Shown one piece after another: positions 1-7,319 of a stretch of DNA of 64,000 bases. The stretch is taken from NCBI GenBank assembly GCA_900104495.1, contig FMXS01000005.1, positions 236,645 to 300,644 of the forward strand, given 5' to 3'. The notes under the pieces were generated by a model. It was given only the letters and a program-made list of their open reading frames with translations. It did not search any database and was not told where the DNA came from. The stretch is from Ruminococcaceae bacterium FB2012. Its GTDB lineage: Bacteria; Bacillota; Clostridia; Oscillospirales; Ruminococcaceae. Position numbers and translations under genes: made by a program. Position 1 is the first letter of the stretch; every line of letters begins with the position of its first letter.

Positions 1-227
1 CCGCTGGTGGGCTCGATGATGACCGAGCCTTCTCCGATAAGTCCCTTGGCTTCGGCCTCCTCCAGCATAGCCTTGGCTATCCTGTCTTTGGCGGAGCCTG
101 CGGGATTGTAATATTCCAGCTTTGCAAGGAGCCTTGCTTTCAGCCCCAGCTTCTTTGCGATGTTGTTAAGTGCCAGCAGGGGAGTGCCGCCTATAAGCTC
201 GGCGGCGGAACCGTAGATCTTTGACAT
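1..227 (-). CDS. cysK: Cysteine synthase (O-acetylserine sulfhydrylase), N-terminal part, cut by window edge
   Basis: Only the first 75 codons lie in the window; the gene continues past the left edge. The protein begins MSKIYGSAAELIGGTPLL and contains the PLP-lysine motif of cysteine synthases, NPAGSAKDR, near residues 41-49, where the lysine would form the internal aldimine. The stretch IIEPTSG at the edge matches the substrate-loop region. The family makes L-cysteine from O-acetylserine and sulfide in the cytoplasm. An ATG at 225-227 is preceded by GGAGGA at a 7-base spacing. It lies 56 bp downstream of the response regulator gene on the same strand and may be co-transcribed with it. The identification is confident. 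The choice between CysK and CysM cannot be settled from this fragment. Confidence 0.9.
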   Translation of the reverse strand, partial: MSKIYGSAAELIGGTPLLALNNIAKKLGLKARLLAKLEYYNPAGSAKDRIAKAMLEEAEAKGLIGEGSVIIEPTS

Positions 228-283
228 AGTCGTTTCCTCCGTTATGATATGATGCCCGCAGTATACGGACTGCGAGGGAAAAT

Positions 284-940
284 TCATCTCAGCTTGAAGC
301 CGATGCCGTACACCGCTTCGATGTGGTCGGTGCCGTCGGATTGCTGGAGTTTCCTGCGGATGTTTGAGATGTGCTGTTTCAGAGAGCGCTCGGTGCAGTC
401 GGGAGTGTCAAGGCTGATCTTGTCGAGGATGGTCGTTCTGCCCACCGGGCGGCCCTCGTTCTGCATCAGCAGTTTGAGGATAGCGCATTCCGTCCGCGTG
501 AGGCGCACCTCGCCGGAAACGGTCTTTACCGTGAGGGTAGTGCTGTCGAGAGTCAGCCCGCAGGCGGTGAGCGCGCCGTCCCCGGCCGCCGCCGATCTTC
601 TGAGGGCCACGGTTATCCGCGCCAGCAGTTCCGAAACGTCAAAGGGCTTGGTGATGTAATCCGAGGCTCCGCTCATAAGCAGGCCCACCTTGTCCGCCAC
701 ATCAGCCTTGGCGCTTACCACGATGACTGGCACGCCCTCTGTCATGGGCAGGAGCTCTTCTCCCGAAAGCCCGGGGAGCATAAGGTCCAGCAGTATCAGA
801 TCGGGCCGCGCCGTCCGCAGGGACATAAGCGCTTCGGTGCCGGAATAGGCCCGGGACACCGCATACCCTTCCCGGGTGAGTATCTCCTCCACCATATTCC
901 CGATATGGATATCGTCATCCACCACAAGTATCCTTTTCAT
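284..940 (-). CDS. OmpR/PhoB-family response regulator, no kinase nearby
   Basis: A 218-residue two-domain response regulator. The receiver domain (about residues 1-115) shows the acidic pocket VVDDD near the start, the phospho-acceptor Asp in LILLDLMLPG, the Ser switch in VVSAK and the conserved Lys in YITKPF. A winged-helix OmpR-type DNA-binding domain fills residues about 125-218, with LTRTECAIL and the C-terminal wing VYGIGFKL. The start at 938-940 has GGGAGG 7 bases upstream; a longer start at 961 would overlap the promoter. It is preceded by its own promoter and the proA terminator, so it is transcribed separately from proA. No histidine kinase gene is present on either side within the window, although the region left of cysK is unseen. 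The regulated genes are unknown. Confidence 0.92.
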   Translation of the reverse strand: MKRILVVDDDIHIGNMVEEILTREGYAVSRAYSGTEALMSLRTARPDLILLDLMLPGLSGEELLPMTEGVPVIVVSAKADVADKVGLLMSGASDYITKPFDVSELLARITVALRRSAAAGDGALTACGLTLDSTTLTVKTVSGEVRLTRTECAILKLLMQNEGRPVGRTTILDKISLDTPDCTERSLKQHISNIRRKLQQSDGTDHIEAVYGIGFKLR

Positions 941-960
941 CCTATCGCCTCCCGGAAACA

Positions 961-989
961 ATTATACCACATCGGCAGGATAAAATCAA
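961..989 (-). promoter_or_regulatory. SigA-type promoter of the response regulator gene
   Basis: Minus-strand -35 TTGATT (984-989) and -10 TATAAT (961-966) are separated by exactly 17 bp. The -10 is about 20 bp upstream of the start codon, so the leader is very short. Confidence 0.8.
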
Positions 990-999
990 GGCTCACCGC

Positions 1000-1036
1000 A
1001 AAACAAAACCCCCGATGCCGTCGTGACATCGGGGTC
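1000..1036 (-). terminator. Rho-independent terminator after proA
   Basis: An 8-bp perfect stem (CCCCGATG/CATCGGGG, 1010-1017 with 1027-1034) is followed on the minus strand by a T-rich run (1000-1009). It closes the proBA-containing operon. Confidence 0.88.
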
Positions 1037-1044
1037 GCTCTTCT

Positions 1045-2298
1045 TTATCCTCTGATCTGTCCGTTGCCGTTTATCAGATACTTTACGGTGGTCAGTTCCC
1101 GCAGGCCCATAGGACCTCTGGCGTGGAGCTTCTGAGTGGAAATGCCGATCTCGGCCCCCAGTCCGAATTCCTCGCCGTCGGTGAAACGGGTAGAGCAGTT
1201 GACGTATACGCAGGCGGCGTCCACGCGCTTCTGGAACTCCTCCGCCGCGAAGATGCTTTCGGTGACTATGCACTCGGAGTGCCCGGTGGAATACTTTGCA
1301 ATATGCTCCAGCGCCTGGGCCATGTCGTCAACCACACGCACCGCAAGGATGTAGTCCAGGAACTCGGTGGCGTAGTCGTCCTCGTCGGCGGGACGCACGT
1401 TGTTCTCACCCAGTATCATCCTTGTGATCGGGCAGCCCCGGAGCTCCACGTTATGCTCGTCAAGACGGTTCTTCATCATGATAAGGAAGTCGTCGGCGAT
1501 GTCCCGGTGGACAAGCACCGTTTCAATTGCGTTGCACACCGAAGGACGCTGGGTCTTGCCGTTGTCCACGATGTTGACGGCCATATCCAGATCGGCGCTC
1601 TCGTCCACATAAACGTGGCAGTTGCCGGTGCCTGTCTCGATGACCGGGACGGTGGCGTTCTGAACCACGGCCTTGATGAGCTGGGCTCCCCCCCTGGGGA
1701 CCAGCACGTCGATGTAATCGTTGGCCTGCATCATATCGGCGGCGATGCCGCGGTCGGTGTCCTCCACCAGCTGGATGATGTTGGGATCGAAGCCGGCGGT
1801 CTCAACGGCTCTGCGCATCAGCGCCGCCAGCATCTTGTTGGTGTTGATAGCCTCCTTGCCGCCGCGAAGTATCACACAGTTGCCGCTCTTGAGGCAGAGT
1901 GCCGCCGCATCCACGGTGACATTGGGACGGGCCTCGTAGATCATCCCCACAACGCCCATGGGAACTCTAACCTTGGTAATGCGCATCCCGTTGGGACGTG
2001 TGCTTCCGCCTATGATCTCGCCTACGGGGTCGTCAAGGGCGGTGAGTTTCTCGCAGGCCGCCGCTATGCCCTCAATGCGCTTTTCGTCAAGGCGGAGCCT
2101 GTCCTGGAGCGAGGGGGTCATATTGCGCCTTACGGCGTTTTCCAGGTCGATCTTGTTTGCCTCGATGATCTTCGGGGCGCACCTTCTGAGGATGTGTGCG
2201 ATCTCCAGCAGCGCGTCGTTCTTCTGCGACGCGGATGCACTGGCAAGCTCGGTCTTGCAGGCCTTTGCGTTCATTCCAAGTGTTTCGATATAGCTCAT
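1045..2298 (-). CDS. proA: Gamma-glutamyl phosphate reductase
   Basis: A 417-residue protein of normal ProA length. It reduces gamma-glutamyl phosphate to glutamate semialdehyde with NADPH, the second step of proline synthesis. Diagnostic stretches are PMGVVGMIYEARPNV, the NAD(P)-binding LRGGKEA and the catalytic cysteine in RPSVCNAIE. The ATG has AAGGAGA 7 bases upstream and overlaps the stop of the preceding membrane-protein gene (ATGA), showing tight coupling. Unusually, its partner proB is not adjacent: three unrelated-looking genes lie between them in the same operon. A terminator follows directly. Confidence 0.97.
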   Translation of the reverse strand: MSYIETLGMNAKACKTELASASASQKNDALLEIAHILRRCAPKIIEANKIDLENAVRRNMTPSLQDRLRLDEKRIEGIAAACEKLTALDDPVGEIIGGSTRPNGMRITKVRVPMGVVGMIYEARPNVTVDAAALCLKSGNCVILRGGKEAINTNKMLAALMRRAVETAGFDPNIIQLVEDTDRGIAADMMQANDYIDVLVPRGGAQLIKAVVQNATVPVIETGTGNCHVYVDESADLDMAVNIVDNGKTQRPSVCNAIETVLVHRDIADDFLIMMKNRLDEHNVELRGCPITRMILGENNVRPADEDDYATEFLDYILAVRVVDDMAQALEHIAKYSTGHSECIVTESIFAAEEFQKRVDAACVYVNCSTRFTDGEEFGLGAEIGISTQKLHARGPMGLRELTTVKYLINGNGQIRG

Positions 2299-2888
2299 AA
2301 AAACATCTCCTTGTTATTTTTTTTGCCGCTTTCGGCTTTTCCCCTTTCGACGAGGGTGCGTATGAAAACTATCAGATTGTAAATGAAGATCACCAGGAGC
2401 GAGAATATCACCGTCAATACAGCGAAGCCGATATGCTCCGGGACGATCTTCACCACGTTGGTCCAGACCTGTCCCTTCCCGACGGAGAATTCCGCATCGT
2501 ATCTCTCCAGCCGTTCCGGGGTGTAGATCATAACGTAGGGATACACCGCCGTGAGCGCCGGCAGCTGAACGTCCGCCTTCGGCACCGCAATATAGCTGCC
2601 TGTGGACAAAAGCTCCGACTGGTGAAAAATATACAGGTCGTTCTCGGTCTTGATATATCTGACCGTGTTGAGCATTCCTCCGTGAACGTCGTATTTTTCC
2701 TTGTCCTCCTTGGCGGATATATCTGCAAAGACTGCGTACAGCACAGATGCCGCCGCGATGGCTCCGAACACCGAGCTTACGATGATGACCAGCTTGTGCC
2801 TGCGTCCTTCGGCAAATTTCAGATTGTATATTAGCAGGAAGATCCCCACCGCCAGCAGAACACCCGCTATCGCAATTGTATATTTCAC
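2295..2888 (-). CDS. Uncharacterised membrane protein in the proB-proA interval
   Basis: 197 residues, not recognised. Two hydrophobic helices lie near the N-terminus (IAIAGVLLAVGIFLLIY and a second of about 20 residues), then an extracytoplasmic domain of about 90 residues, then a third helix near the C-terminus (VLTVIFSLLVIFIYNL) followed by a basic tail. The start is taken as GTG at 2886-2888 because AGGTGAG lies just downstream of the previous gene's stop at a suitable distance. A start at 2921 would overlap that gene without a ribosome binding site. Its stop overlaps the proA start (ATGA), so it is translationally linked to proline synthesis, but no function can be named. Confidence 0.75.
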   Translation of the reverse strand: MKYTIAIAGVLLAVGIFLLIYNLKFAEGRRHKLVIIVSSVFGAIAAASVLYAVFADISAKEDKEKYDVHGGMLNTVRYIKTENDLYIFHQSELLSTGSYIAVPKADVQLPALTAVYPYVMIYTPERLERYDAEFSVGKGQVWTNVVKIVPEHIGFAVLTVIFSLLVIFIYNLIVFIRTLVERGKAESGKKNNKEMFL

Positions 2889-2902
2889 TTGACTTCTCAC
2901 CT

Positions 2903-3532
2903 CTAATTGTGTTTCAGCCACGAAAAGCTGTCTTCATTGATATGCTCTCCCTCGCCGGACAGCGCCCGCAGCTCCTGTCCGCAGACCTCTTCCGCCCGGG
3001 CGATGTATTCATCCGCGAATGCCCGGGTGAAGTATACCGGCTCGCCTTCGGGGTGAAGCGACAGGTCGCCGCGCATATCCCCGATGAAGGCCGAAGGGTC
3101 GATGCCCTTTTCTTTCAGCAGGGGATCCTCACCGAGACCATCCGGGACCGCCGGAAGCTCCGTGATGCCGTACCTGCCGATGACATAGCTGTTTATCAGA
3201 CTGTAATCAAGGTGCAGCTGTTTCAGCTTTTCCGACGTCGGCACATAACCGACGGTGTGATAGAAATAATCTCTGAAAACAATATCCTGTATCAGATGCA
3301 TATAATATCCGAGATAAAGCCCGCCCTCCGACAGGCCGGGGTATCTGTTCCGAAAGCCGGTAAGGTCGTAGGTCTTGCGGGTGCCTCCGTCGAAGAACTT
3401 GAAGAAGTGGCTGCGCTCCTTGGCAACGGCGTCGGGCAATACCGAACCTAAGCAGAAAAGGTTTTTGTCTCCGACGTCATAATTATCGGCAAGCAGCTTC
3501 GACACCGCAAGATGAATTATCCTCGAAGCCAT
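2903..3532 (-). CDS. Zinc-dependent phospholipase C-like hydrolase
   Basis: 209 residues matching the Zn_dep_PLPC-type families found in Clostridia. The protein opens MASRIIHLAVSK, and His7 is a likely zinc ligand. It then has CLGSVLPDAV with an Asp ligand, a His in KERSHFF, and GYYMHLIQDIVF, where H-x3-D is the typical zinc pair. There is no signal peptide, so a cytoplasmic role is likely. In this family the substrate (phospholipid or other) is often unknown. The ATG directly follows the stop of the YhfC-type gene (TAAATG), so it depends on translational coupling. Confident for family, low for substrate. Confidence 0.72.
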   Translation of the reverse strand: MASRIIHLAVSKLLADNYDVGDKNLFCLGSVLPDAVAKERSHFFKFFDGGTRKTYDLTGFRNRYPGLSEGGLYLGYYMHLIQDIVFRDYFYHTVGYVPTSEKLKQLHLDYSLINSYVIGRYGITELPAVPDGLGEDPLLKEKGIDPSAFIGDMRGDLSLHPEGEPVYFTRAFADEYIARAEEVCGQELRALSGEGEHINEDSFSWLKHN

Positions 3533-4321
3533 TTACGCGCCCCCTCCGTATTTCTTCCACATCCTTACGGTGAAGAATATGGGTATCAGCGTTATCACGA
3601 ATACGACTGTCATCGGGAAGGGGACATTCAGCCCCACGACCAGCGGCGGGAGGATATCCGCAAGCGTATGTATCGCCATTGCAATGAAAAGGAGATTCCT
3701 CTGTCCTGCGTAATGCACCGCCATAAGCACCAGCACCGACATTGCGATGTGAAAAGCCATGTCCTCCGCCCAGCTTATGCAGGAAAGGAAGCTGTAGAAA
3801 AAGCTGCTGTCCGCAGCCGAGGAGAGCTTGCCGTAAAATGCGGAGATGCGGTCGGGCTCCATTCCCGCCGTCATGGCGGCGAAGCCCTTGGAATTGCATT
3901 CGATGCCCCACCAGAGAAAGCTCAGGGACTGTATCCCCGTGCCGAGCATCTGCTCCATTCCCCCGTGGCCGATGCCGTAGGAAACGGCGTCCTTTCCGTC
4001 GCTGTGGCCGTCAAGGACGTATTTGAAAGCCAGGAACCGTCCCAGTTCCTCCAGCACTCCCGACAGCAGCGCCGAGATCGTGTAAAACAGCGCGGGCATC
4101 TGCTTGACGCTGTCGGTGAGCAGCACCGTCCGAAAGCCCTGCCTTACAAGGGAAACAAGGAAATATGTCACGAAGCCGATCAGCATCACTTTGATGCTGT
4201 ATCCGCTCCGCCTTTTCCGCAGGATGATAAACAGCAGTATCGGGAAAGTCAGACTGAACAGCACCTCACACCCGTAGCCCCAGAGTGCGCTTGCGGAAAA
4301 GGTGATGTCTGCCGTTTCCAT
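3533..4321 (-). CDS. YhfC-type intramembrane glutamic/metallo protease family membrane protein
   Basis: 262 residues with about seven hydrophobic segments. The conserved motifs of the YhfC family are visible: EELGR in the third helix region, the GxGHGGME block (YGIGHGGMEQML) and a late His in AIHTLADI. These resemble the EE/H/H arrangement of CAAX-like (CPBP) intramembrane proteases. The start has GGGAGGAAC upstream of ATG at 4319-4321. It sits between proB and the phospholipase C-like gene. The substrate is unknown. Confidence 0.78.
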   Translation of the reverse strand: METADITFSASALWGYGCEVLFSLTFPILLFIILRKRRSGYSIKVMLIGFVTYFLVSLVRQGFRTVLLTDSVKQMPALFYTISALLSGVLEELGRFLAFKYVLDGHSDGKDAVSYGIGHGGMEQMLGTGIQSLSFLWWGIECNSKGFAAMTAGMEPDRISAFYGKLSSAADSSFFYSFLSCISWAEDMAFHIAMSVLVLMAVHYAGQRNLLFIAMAIHTLADILPPLVVGLNVPFPMTVVFVITLIPIFFTVRMWKKYGGGA

Positions 4322-4352
4322 TGACTGTTCCTCCCCGCTGTCAGAATATCAG

Positions 4353-4366
4353 CGCCTTGCAAGGCG
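4353..4366. repeat. 14-bp palindrome in the proB downstream gap
   Basis: CGCCTTGCAAGGCG is a perfect palindrome in the 47-bp gap between proB and the YhfC-type gene. It could form a small hairpin in the polycistronic mRNA. No T-run follows on the minus strand, so it is not a convincing terminator. Confidence 0.4.
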
Positions 4367-4368
4367 TT

Positions 4369-5166
4369 TTATTCGGCCTCTCTTTTCTGAGCCTTGAACA
4401 GCGTCCCCGCGCCGCCCTCAAATATTGCATAAAGGTTGTCGGGGTTTCTGCCGTTGGTGATTATCATATCTATTCCGTTGGCGTTGGCGATCTCGGCGGC
4501 GTTGATCTTGGTCTTCATTCCGCCGGTGCCCAGCTTGGAGCCTGCACCGCCCGCCAGTTCCCTGATCTCGTCAGTGATGCCGTTCACTACGGGTATCAGC
4601 TTGGCCTCGGGATTGGTCCGCGGGTCGGAATCGTAAAGTCCGTCGATGTCGGACATTATTATCAGCAGATCGGCATTGACGATCGTCGCCACCGTTGCCG
4701 CCAGGGAATCGTTCTCGCCCACTTCAAGCTCCAGCTCGTCGATAGCCACCGTATCGTTCTCGTTGACAATGGGGATGACATTGTGCGCCAGAAGTTCTTC
4801 AAGGGCGTTCTGTACGTTTATGCGCCTGTCCTCCAGCAGGACATATTTGGTGAGAAGCACCTGCGCCACATTAAGGCTGTAGTCGGAGAACAGCTTGTCG
4901 TAGAAATACATCAGCTCGCACTGCCCGATAGCGGCGCAGGCCTGTTTCAGCGGTGTTTCCTTGGGCTTCGTCATAAGGTTGAGCTTTGCCATGCCGAGAC
5001 CCACGGCACCGCTGGAAACTATCAGCAGTTCGTTGCCCGCATTGTGCAGGTCCGCAAGGTTCTTGACCAGCCTTTCGATGCGTCTGATATTCAGCTTGCC
5101 CGTCTTATGGGTCAGCGTGGATGTTCCCAGCTTGACGACTATTCTTTTTCTTCCGTTGTTTTCCAT
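4369..5166 (-). CDS. proB: Glutamate 5-kinase, short form without PUA domain
   Basis: 265 residues. It phosphorylates glutamate at the gamma-carboxyl, the first step of proline synthesis. The amino-acid kinase fold is clear: IVVKLGTSTLT near the N-terminus, VSSGAVGLG, PIVNENDTV, then DIDGLYDSDPR and LGTGGMKTKI near the C-terminus. The usual C-terminal PUA RNA-binding domain of about 100 residues is absent, as in some short Firmicutes ProB proteins. The start at 5164-5166 has AAAGGAAAG 8 bases upstream; the longer reading to 5217 has no ribosome binding site. proA lies 2 kb downstream in the same operon. Confidence 0.96.
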   Translation of the reverse strand: MENNGRKRIVVKLGTSTLTHKTGKLNIRRIERLVKNLADLHNAGNELLIVSSGAVGLGMAKLNLMTKPKETPLKQACAAIGQCELMYFYDKLFSDYSLNVAQVLLTKYVLLEDRRINVQNALEELLAHNVIPIVNENDTVAIDELELEVGENDSLAATVATIVNADLLIIMSDIDGLYDSDPRTNPEAKLIPVVNGITDEIRELAGGAGSKLGTGGMKTKINAAEIANANGIDMIITNGRNPDNLYAIFEGGAGTLFKAQKREAE

Positions 5167-5222
5167 TTTCGTACTTTCCTTTTTCAAAGATTCTTTGCTC
5201 TTTACAGCAATTATCAACTATC

Positions 5223-5240
5223 AACTGTCAATTGACAGTT
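5223..5240. repeat. 18-bp perfect palindrome between NUDIX gene and proB
   Basis: AACTGTCAATTGACAGTT is a perfect palindrome that also overlaps the NUDIX stop codon. It is preceded by the near-repeat TATCAACTATCAACTG. Similar small palindromic filler sequences occur in gut Firmicutes intergenic DNA. No function is assigned. Confidence 0.6.
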
Positions 5241-5760
5241 ACGGCATTCTCTCCCCGAAAATGTCGGGGTACATGGCCTTGGCTCTCTGATAGCAGAAGG
5301 ACACGAACTCGCCTTCCTTGGCCATGCGCTCTATCTCCGCGGGGAATACCAGCCTTGCCGCATCGGTCTCTCCGGGCTGGAGGACGATGCTGTCCTGATG
5401 AAAATCCGCCCGGAAAAGATAGAAGATGTTGATGTGGTTGTGCCGCTCGCTCTTGTGGACGATCTGTCCCCGGTAGTCAAGAGCCTCGGGGAGAGCCTTC
5501 AGCCCCGTTTCCTCGAACAGCTCCCTCACCGCCGCCTGAAGCGGCGTCTCGCCGGAGATGACGGCACCGCCGGTTATCTCCCACATCCCGCCGAAGGTCT
5601 TGTCGGCGGCACGCTTGGTTATCAGCACCTTGCTGTCAAAATTCACCGACAGGACGTTCACCACAAGATGATACTTTCCCCTCGGCACGCTGTCGCCCCG
5701 CTCGCACATCTCGCCCAGCGGACGCATTTTTTCGTCATACAGGTCAAACAGCTCGGCCAT
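5239..5760 (-). CDS. NUDIX hydrolase
   Basis: 173 residues. A complete Nudix box is present around residues 64-86: GG-x4-GE-x7-REL-x-EETG, with all Mg-binding glutamates. The N-terminus (MAELFDLYDEKMRPLG) resembles Nudix proteins related to isopentenyl-diphosphate isomerase and the YfcD type. Substrates are typically nucleoside diphosphates linked to another moiety. The gene is 13 bp downstream of the dehydrogenase gene in the same operon. The exact substrate cannot be read from sequence. Confidence 0.9.
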   Translation of the reverse strand: MAELFDLYDEKMRPLGEMCERGDSVPRGKYHLVVNVLSVNFDSKVLITKRAADKTFGGMWEITGGAVISGETPLQAAVRELFEETGLKALPEALDYRGQIVHKSERHNHINIFYLFRADFHQDSIVLQPGETDAARLVFPAEIERMAKEGEFVSFCYQRAKAMYPDIFGERMP

Positions 5761-5773
5761 AACAGCACCCCCG

Positions 5774-6727
5774 TTATTTGTTTACAACATTGATCGGTTC
5801 TCCGTCACGCCATGCCCGGAGATTTTCGGCTACCTTTTCCAGCAGCCTTTCCCTTGTCTCCTTGGGAGCCCAGGCAACGTGGGGAGTTATCAGACAGTTC
5901 TCCGCCTTCCGCAGAGGGCAGTCCTCCCGCATGGGCTCAAAGGTCAGAGTGTCGATGCCCGCTCCGGCGATGCGTCCGCTGTTCAGAGCGGCGGTGAGAG
6001 CCTCCTCGTCAACGAGGCCGCCCCGGGCGGTGTTTATCAGCAGCGCCGTCGGCTTCATCAGCCGAAGCGTATCGGCGCAGATCAGCTTTTCGTTCTCGGC
6101 GGTCAGAGGACAGTGCAGCGTCACGATGTCGCTTATCATCAGCAGCTCGTTCAGTCCGAGACAGGGCGTGCCGTCGGTGACCTTCTGCGGAGAGCGAGTG
6201 TACGTCACTGCTTTCATACCGAAGGCACGGGCGATCTCTCCCACCTTGCGGCCGATAGCCCCGTAGCCCACGATGCCTATGGTCTTTCCCGCCAGCTCAA
6301 ATGTCGGTATGCCGAAATAGGTGAACAGCTTGTAGTTGACCCAGTCGCCTTTGGCGGTGGAGGCAGTGTAATCGGCGGTGCGGTTGTAAAACTCCAGTAT
6401 CAGCGCGAAGGTGTGCTGCGCTACCGCATCGGTGGAATATCCCGGCACGTTGCAGACCACGGCGCCGTGATCCTTGGCGGCGGCGGTGTCCACGTTGTTG
6501 TAGCCCGTGGCGAAGAGCCCCACATATTTCAGATTCGAGCAGGCGTCAAAGACCTGCCTTGTAACAAGACACTTGTTGCAGATGACCGCGTCGGCATCAC
6601 CGATGCGCTCCGCGACTTTATCGTTGGGAGTGTAGCCGTATACCTCCGACTCTCCCAAAGAGGTTATGCCGTCCAGGGAAACATCGTTTCTCGTGACGGT
6701 CTCGGAATCAAGAATGACGATCTTCAT
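5774..6727 (-). CDS. D-2-hydroxyacid dehydrogenase (NAD-dependent)
   Basis: 317 residues of the D-isomer-specific 2-hydroxyacid dehydrogenase family, which interconverts 2-hydroxy and 2-keto acids. The NAD-binding motif GIVGYGAIGRKVGEIA lies near residue 150. The catalytic Arg is in INTARGGLVDE, and the catalytic His is in LITPHVAWAP near the C-terminus. It resembles glycerate/hydroxypyruvate reductase-like members more than D-lactate dehydrogenase, but the substrate is not certain. It is the second gene of the operon starting at 7150, 9 bp after the previous stop. Confidence 0.92.
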   Translation of the reverse strand: MKIVILDSETVTRNDVSLDGITSLGESEVYGYTPNDKVAERIGDADAVICNKCLVTRQVFDACSNLKYVGLFATGYNNVDTAAAKDHGAVVCNVPGYSTDAVAQHTFALILEFYNRTADYTASTAKGDWVNYKLFTYFGIPTFELAGKTIGIVGYGAIGRKVGEIARAFGMKAVTYTRSPQKVTDGTPCLGLNELLMISDIVTLHCPLTAENEKLICADTLRLMKPTALLINTARGGLVDEEALTAALNSGRIAGAGIDTLTFEPMREDCPLRKAENCLITPHVAWAPKETRERLLEKVAENLRAWRDGEPINVVNK

Positions 6728-6736
6728 ATCCTCACC

Positions 6737-7150
6737 TCAGTCGTCAAAGGCGTTATCGACGATCTTTCCGTTCTCTTCGTTGTCGGCCTTCTCGGCGGCC
6801 TTGGCACGCTCTTCCGCTTCCTTGCGGGCAGCCTCCTTGGCGGCGTTCTCGGCTTTCAGCTTTTTGGAATACTTGATGTAGAAGAATATCGTGGAGCCGA
6901 TAAGCACTATCTCGATCACCGCCAGCGTGGCTATTGCTGCGGAAGATGTCCAGTACTGAGTGATGATGGTGGCGTCTATCGCAAACATCAGCAGCAGATA
7001 GTGTACCGAGCCCCGGCGGTAGTACATAGTCAGATAAAGGGCGGTAGCCAGAAAGCAGAATATCAGGTGGGCGGTCAGCGAGAGGGGAGTGTAGACGTTC
7101 TGCATCTTGCTGCCGTCGGATTCAACGAAAAGATTCATAAGTGTATCCAT
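6737..7150 (-). CDS. Small membrane protein with charged coiled-coil tail
   Basis: 137 residues, not recognised. Three hydrophobic segments span about residues 25-45, 50-68 and 70-92. They are followed by an Ala/Glu/Lys-rich tail (KAENAAKEAARKEAEE and on) likely to form a cytoplasmic helix or coiled coil. It is the first gene of the long minus-strand operon that ends at proA. A GGAGG ribosome binding site and a strong promoter lie upstream. The function is unknown. Confidence 0.8.
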   Translation of the reverse strand: MDTLMNLFVESDGSKMQNVYTPLSLTAHLIFCFLATALYLTMYYRRGSVHYLLLMFAIDATIITQYWTSSAAIATLAVIEIVLIGSTIFFYIKYSKKLKAENAAKEAARKEAEERAKAAEKADNEENGKIVDNAFDD

Positions 7151-7186
7151 AATCGACCTCCGGAAATCACATAGTAATACATAATA

Positions 7187-7215
7187 ATCATATCACAAAC
7201 CGCGGTGAATTACAA
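7187..7215 (-). promoter_or_regulatory. Promoter of the 7.1-1.0 kb operon
   Basis: Minus-strand -35 TTGTAA (7210-7215) and -10 TATGAT (7187-7192) are 17 bp apart, 36 bp upstream of the first ATG. It probably drives the nine-gene operon down to proA. Confidence 0.75.
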
Positions 7216-7277
7216 GTGTTTTTTTACCACGGCATTCTGCCGATTTTACACAGGCTCAAGGTGTCAATTCAATGCAA

Positions 7278-7313
7278 AATGCACAATGAAAGCCTATGTC
7301 TTCATTGTGCATT
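7278..7313. repeat. Inverted repeat with CAATGCACAATG-like arms
   Basis: Perfect 13-bp arms (AATGCACAATGAA 7278-7290, TTCATTGTGCATT 7301-7313) flank a 10-base loop, directly downstream of the membrane protein gene ending at 7320. It may act as a transcript-end hairpin, but no T-run follows. The arm core AATGCACA recurs in the repeat at 16448-16471. Confidence 0.65.
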
Positions 7314-7319
7314 GGATTA

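Noticed and set aside
5223..5240. Transcription terminator between the NUDIX gene and proB
   Set aside because: The palindrome is A/T-rich with no T-run on the minus strand; proB is likely co-transcribed.
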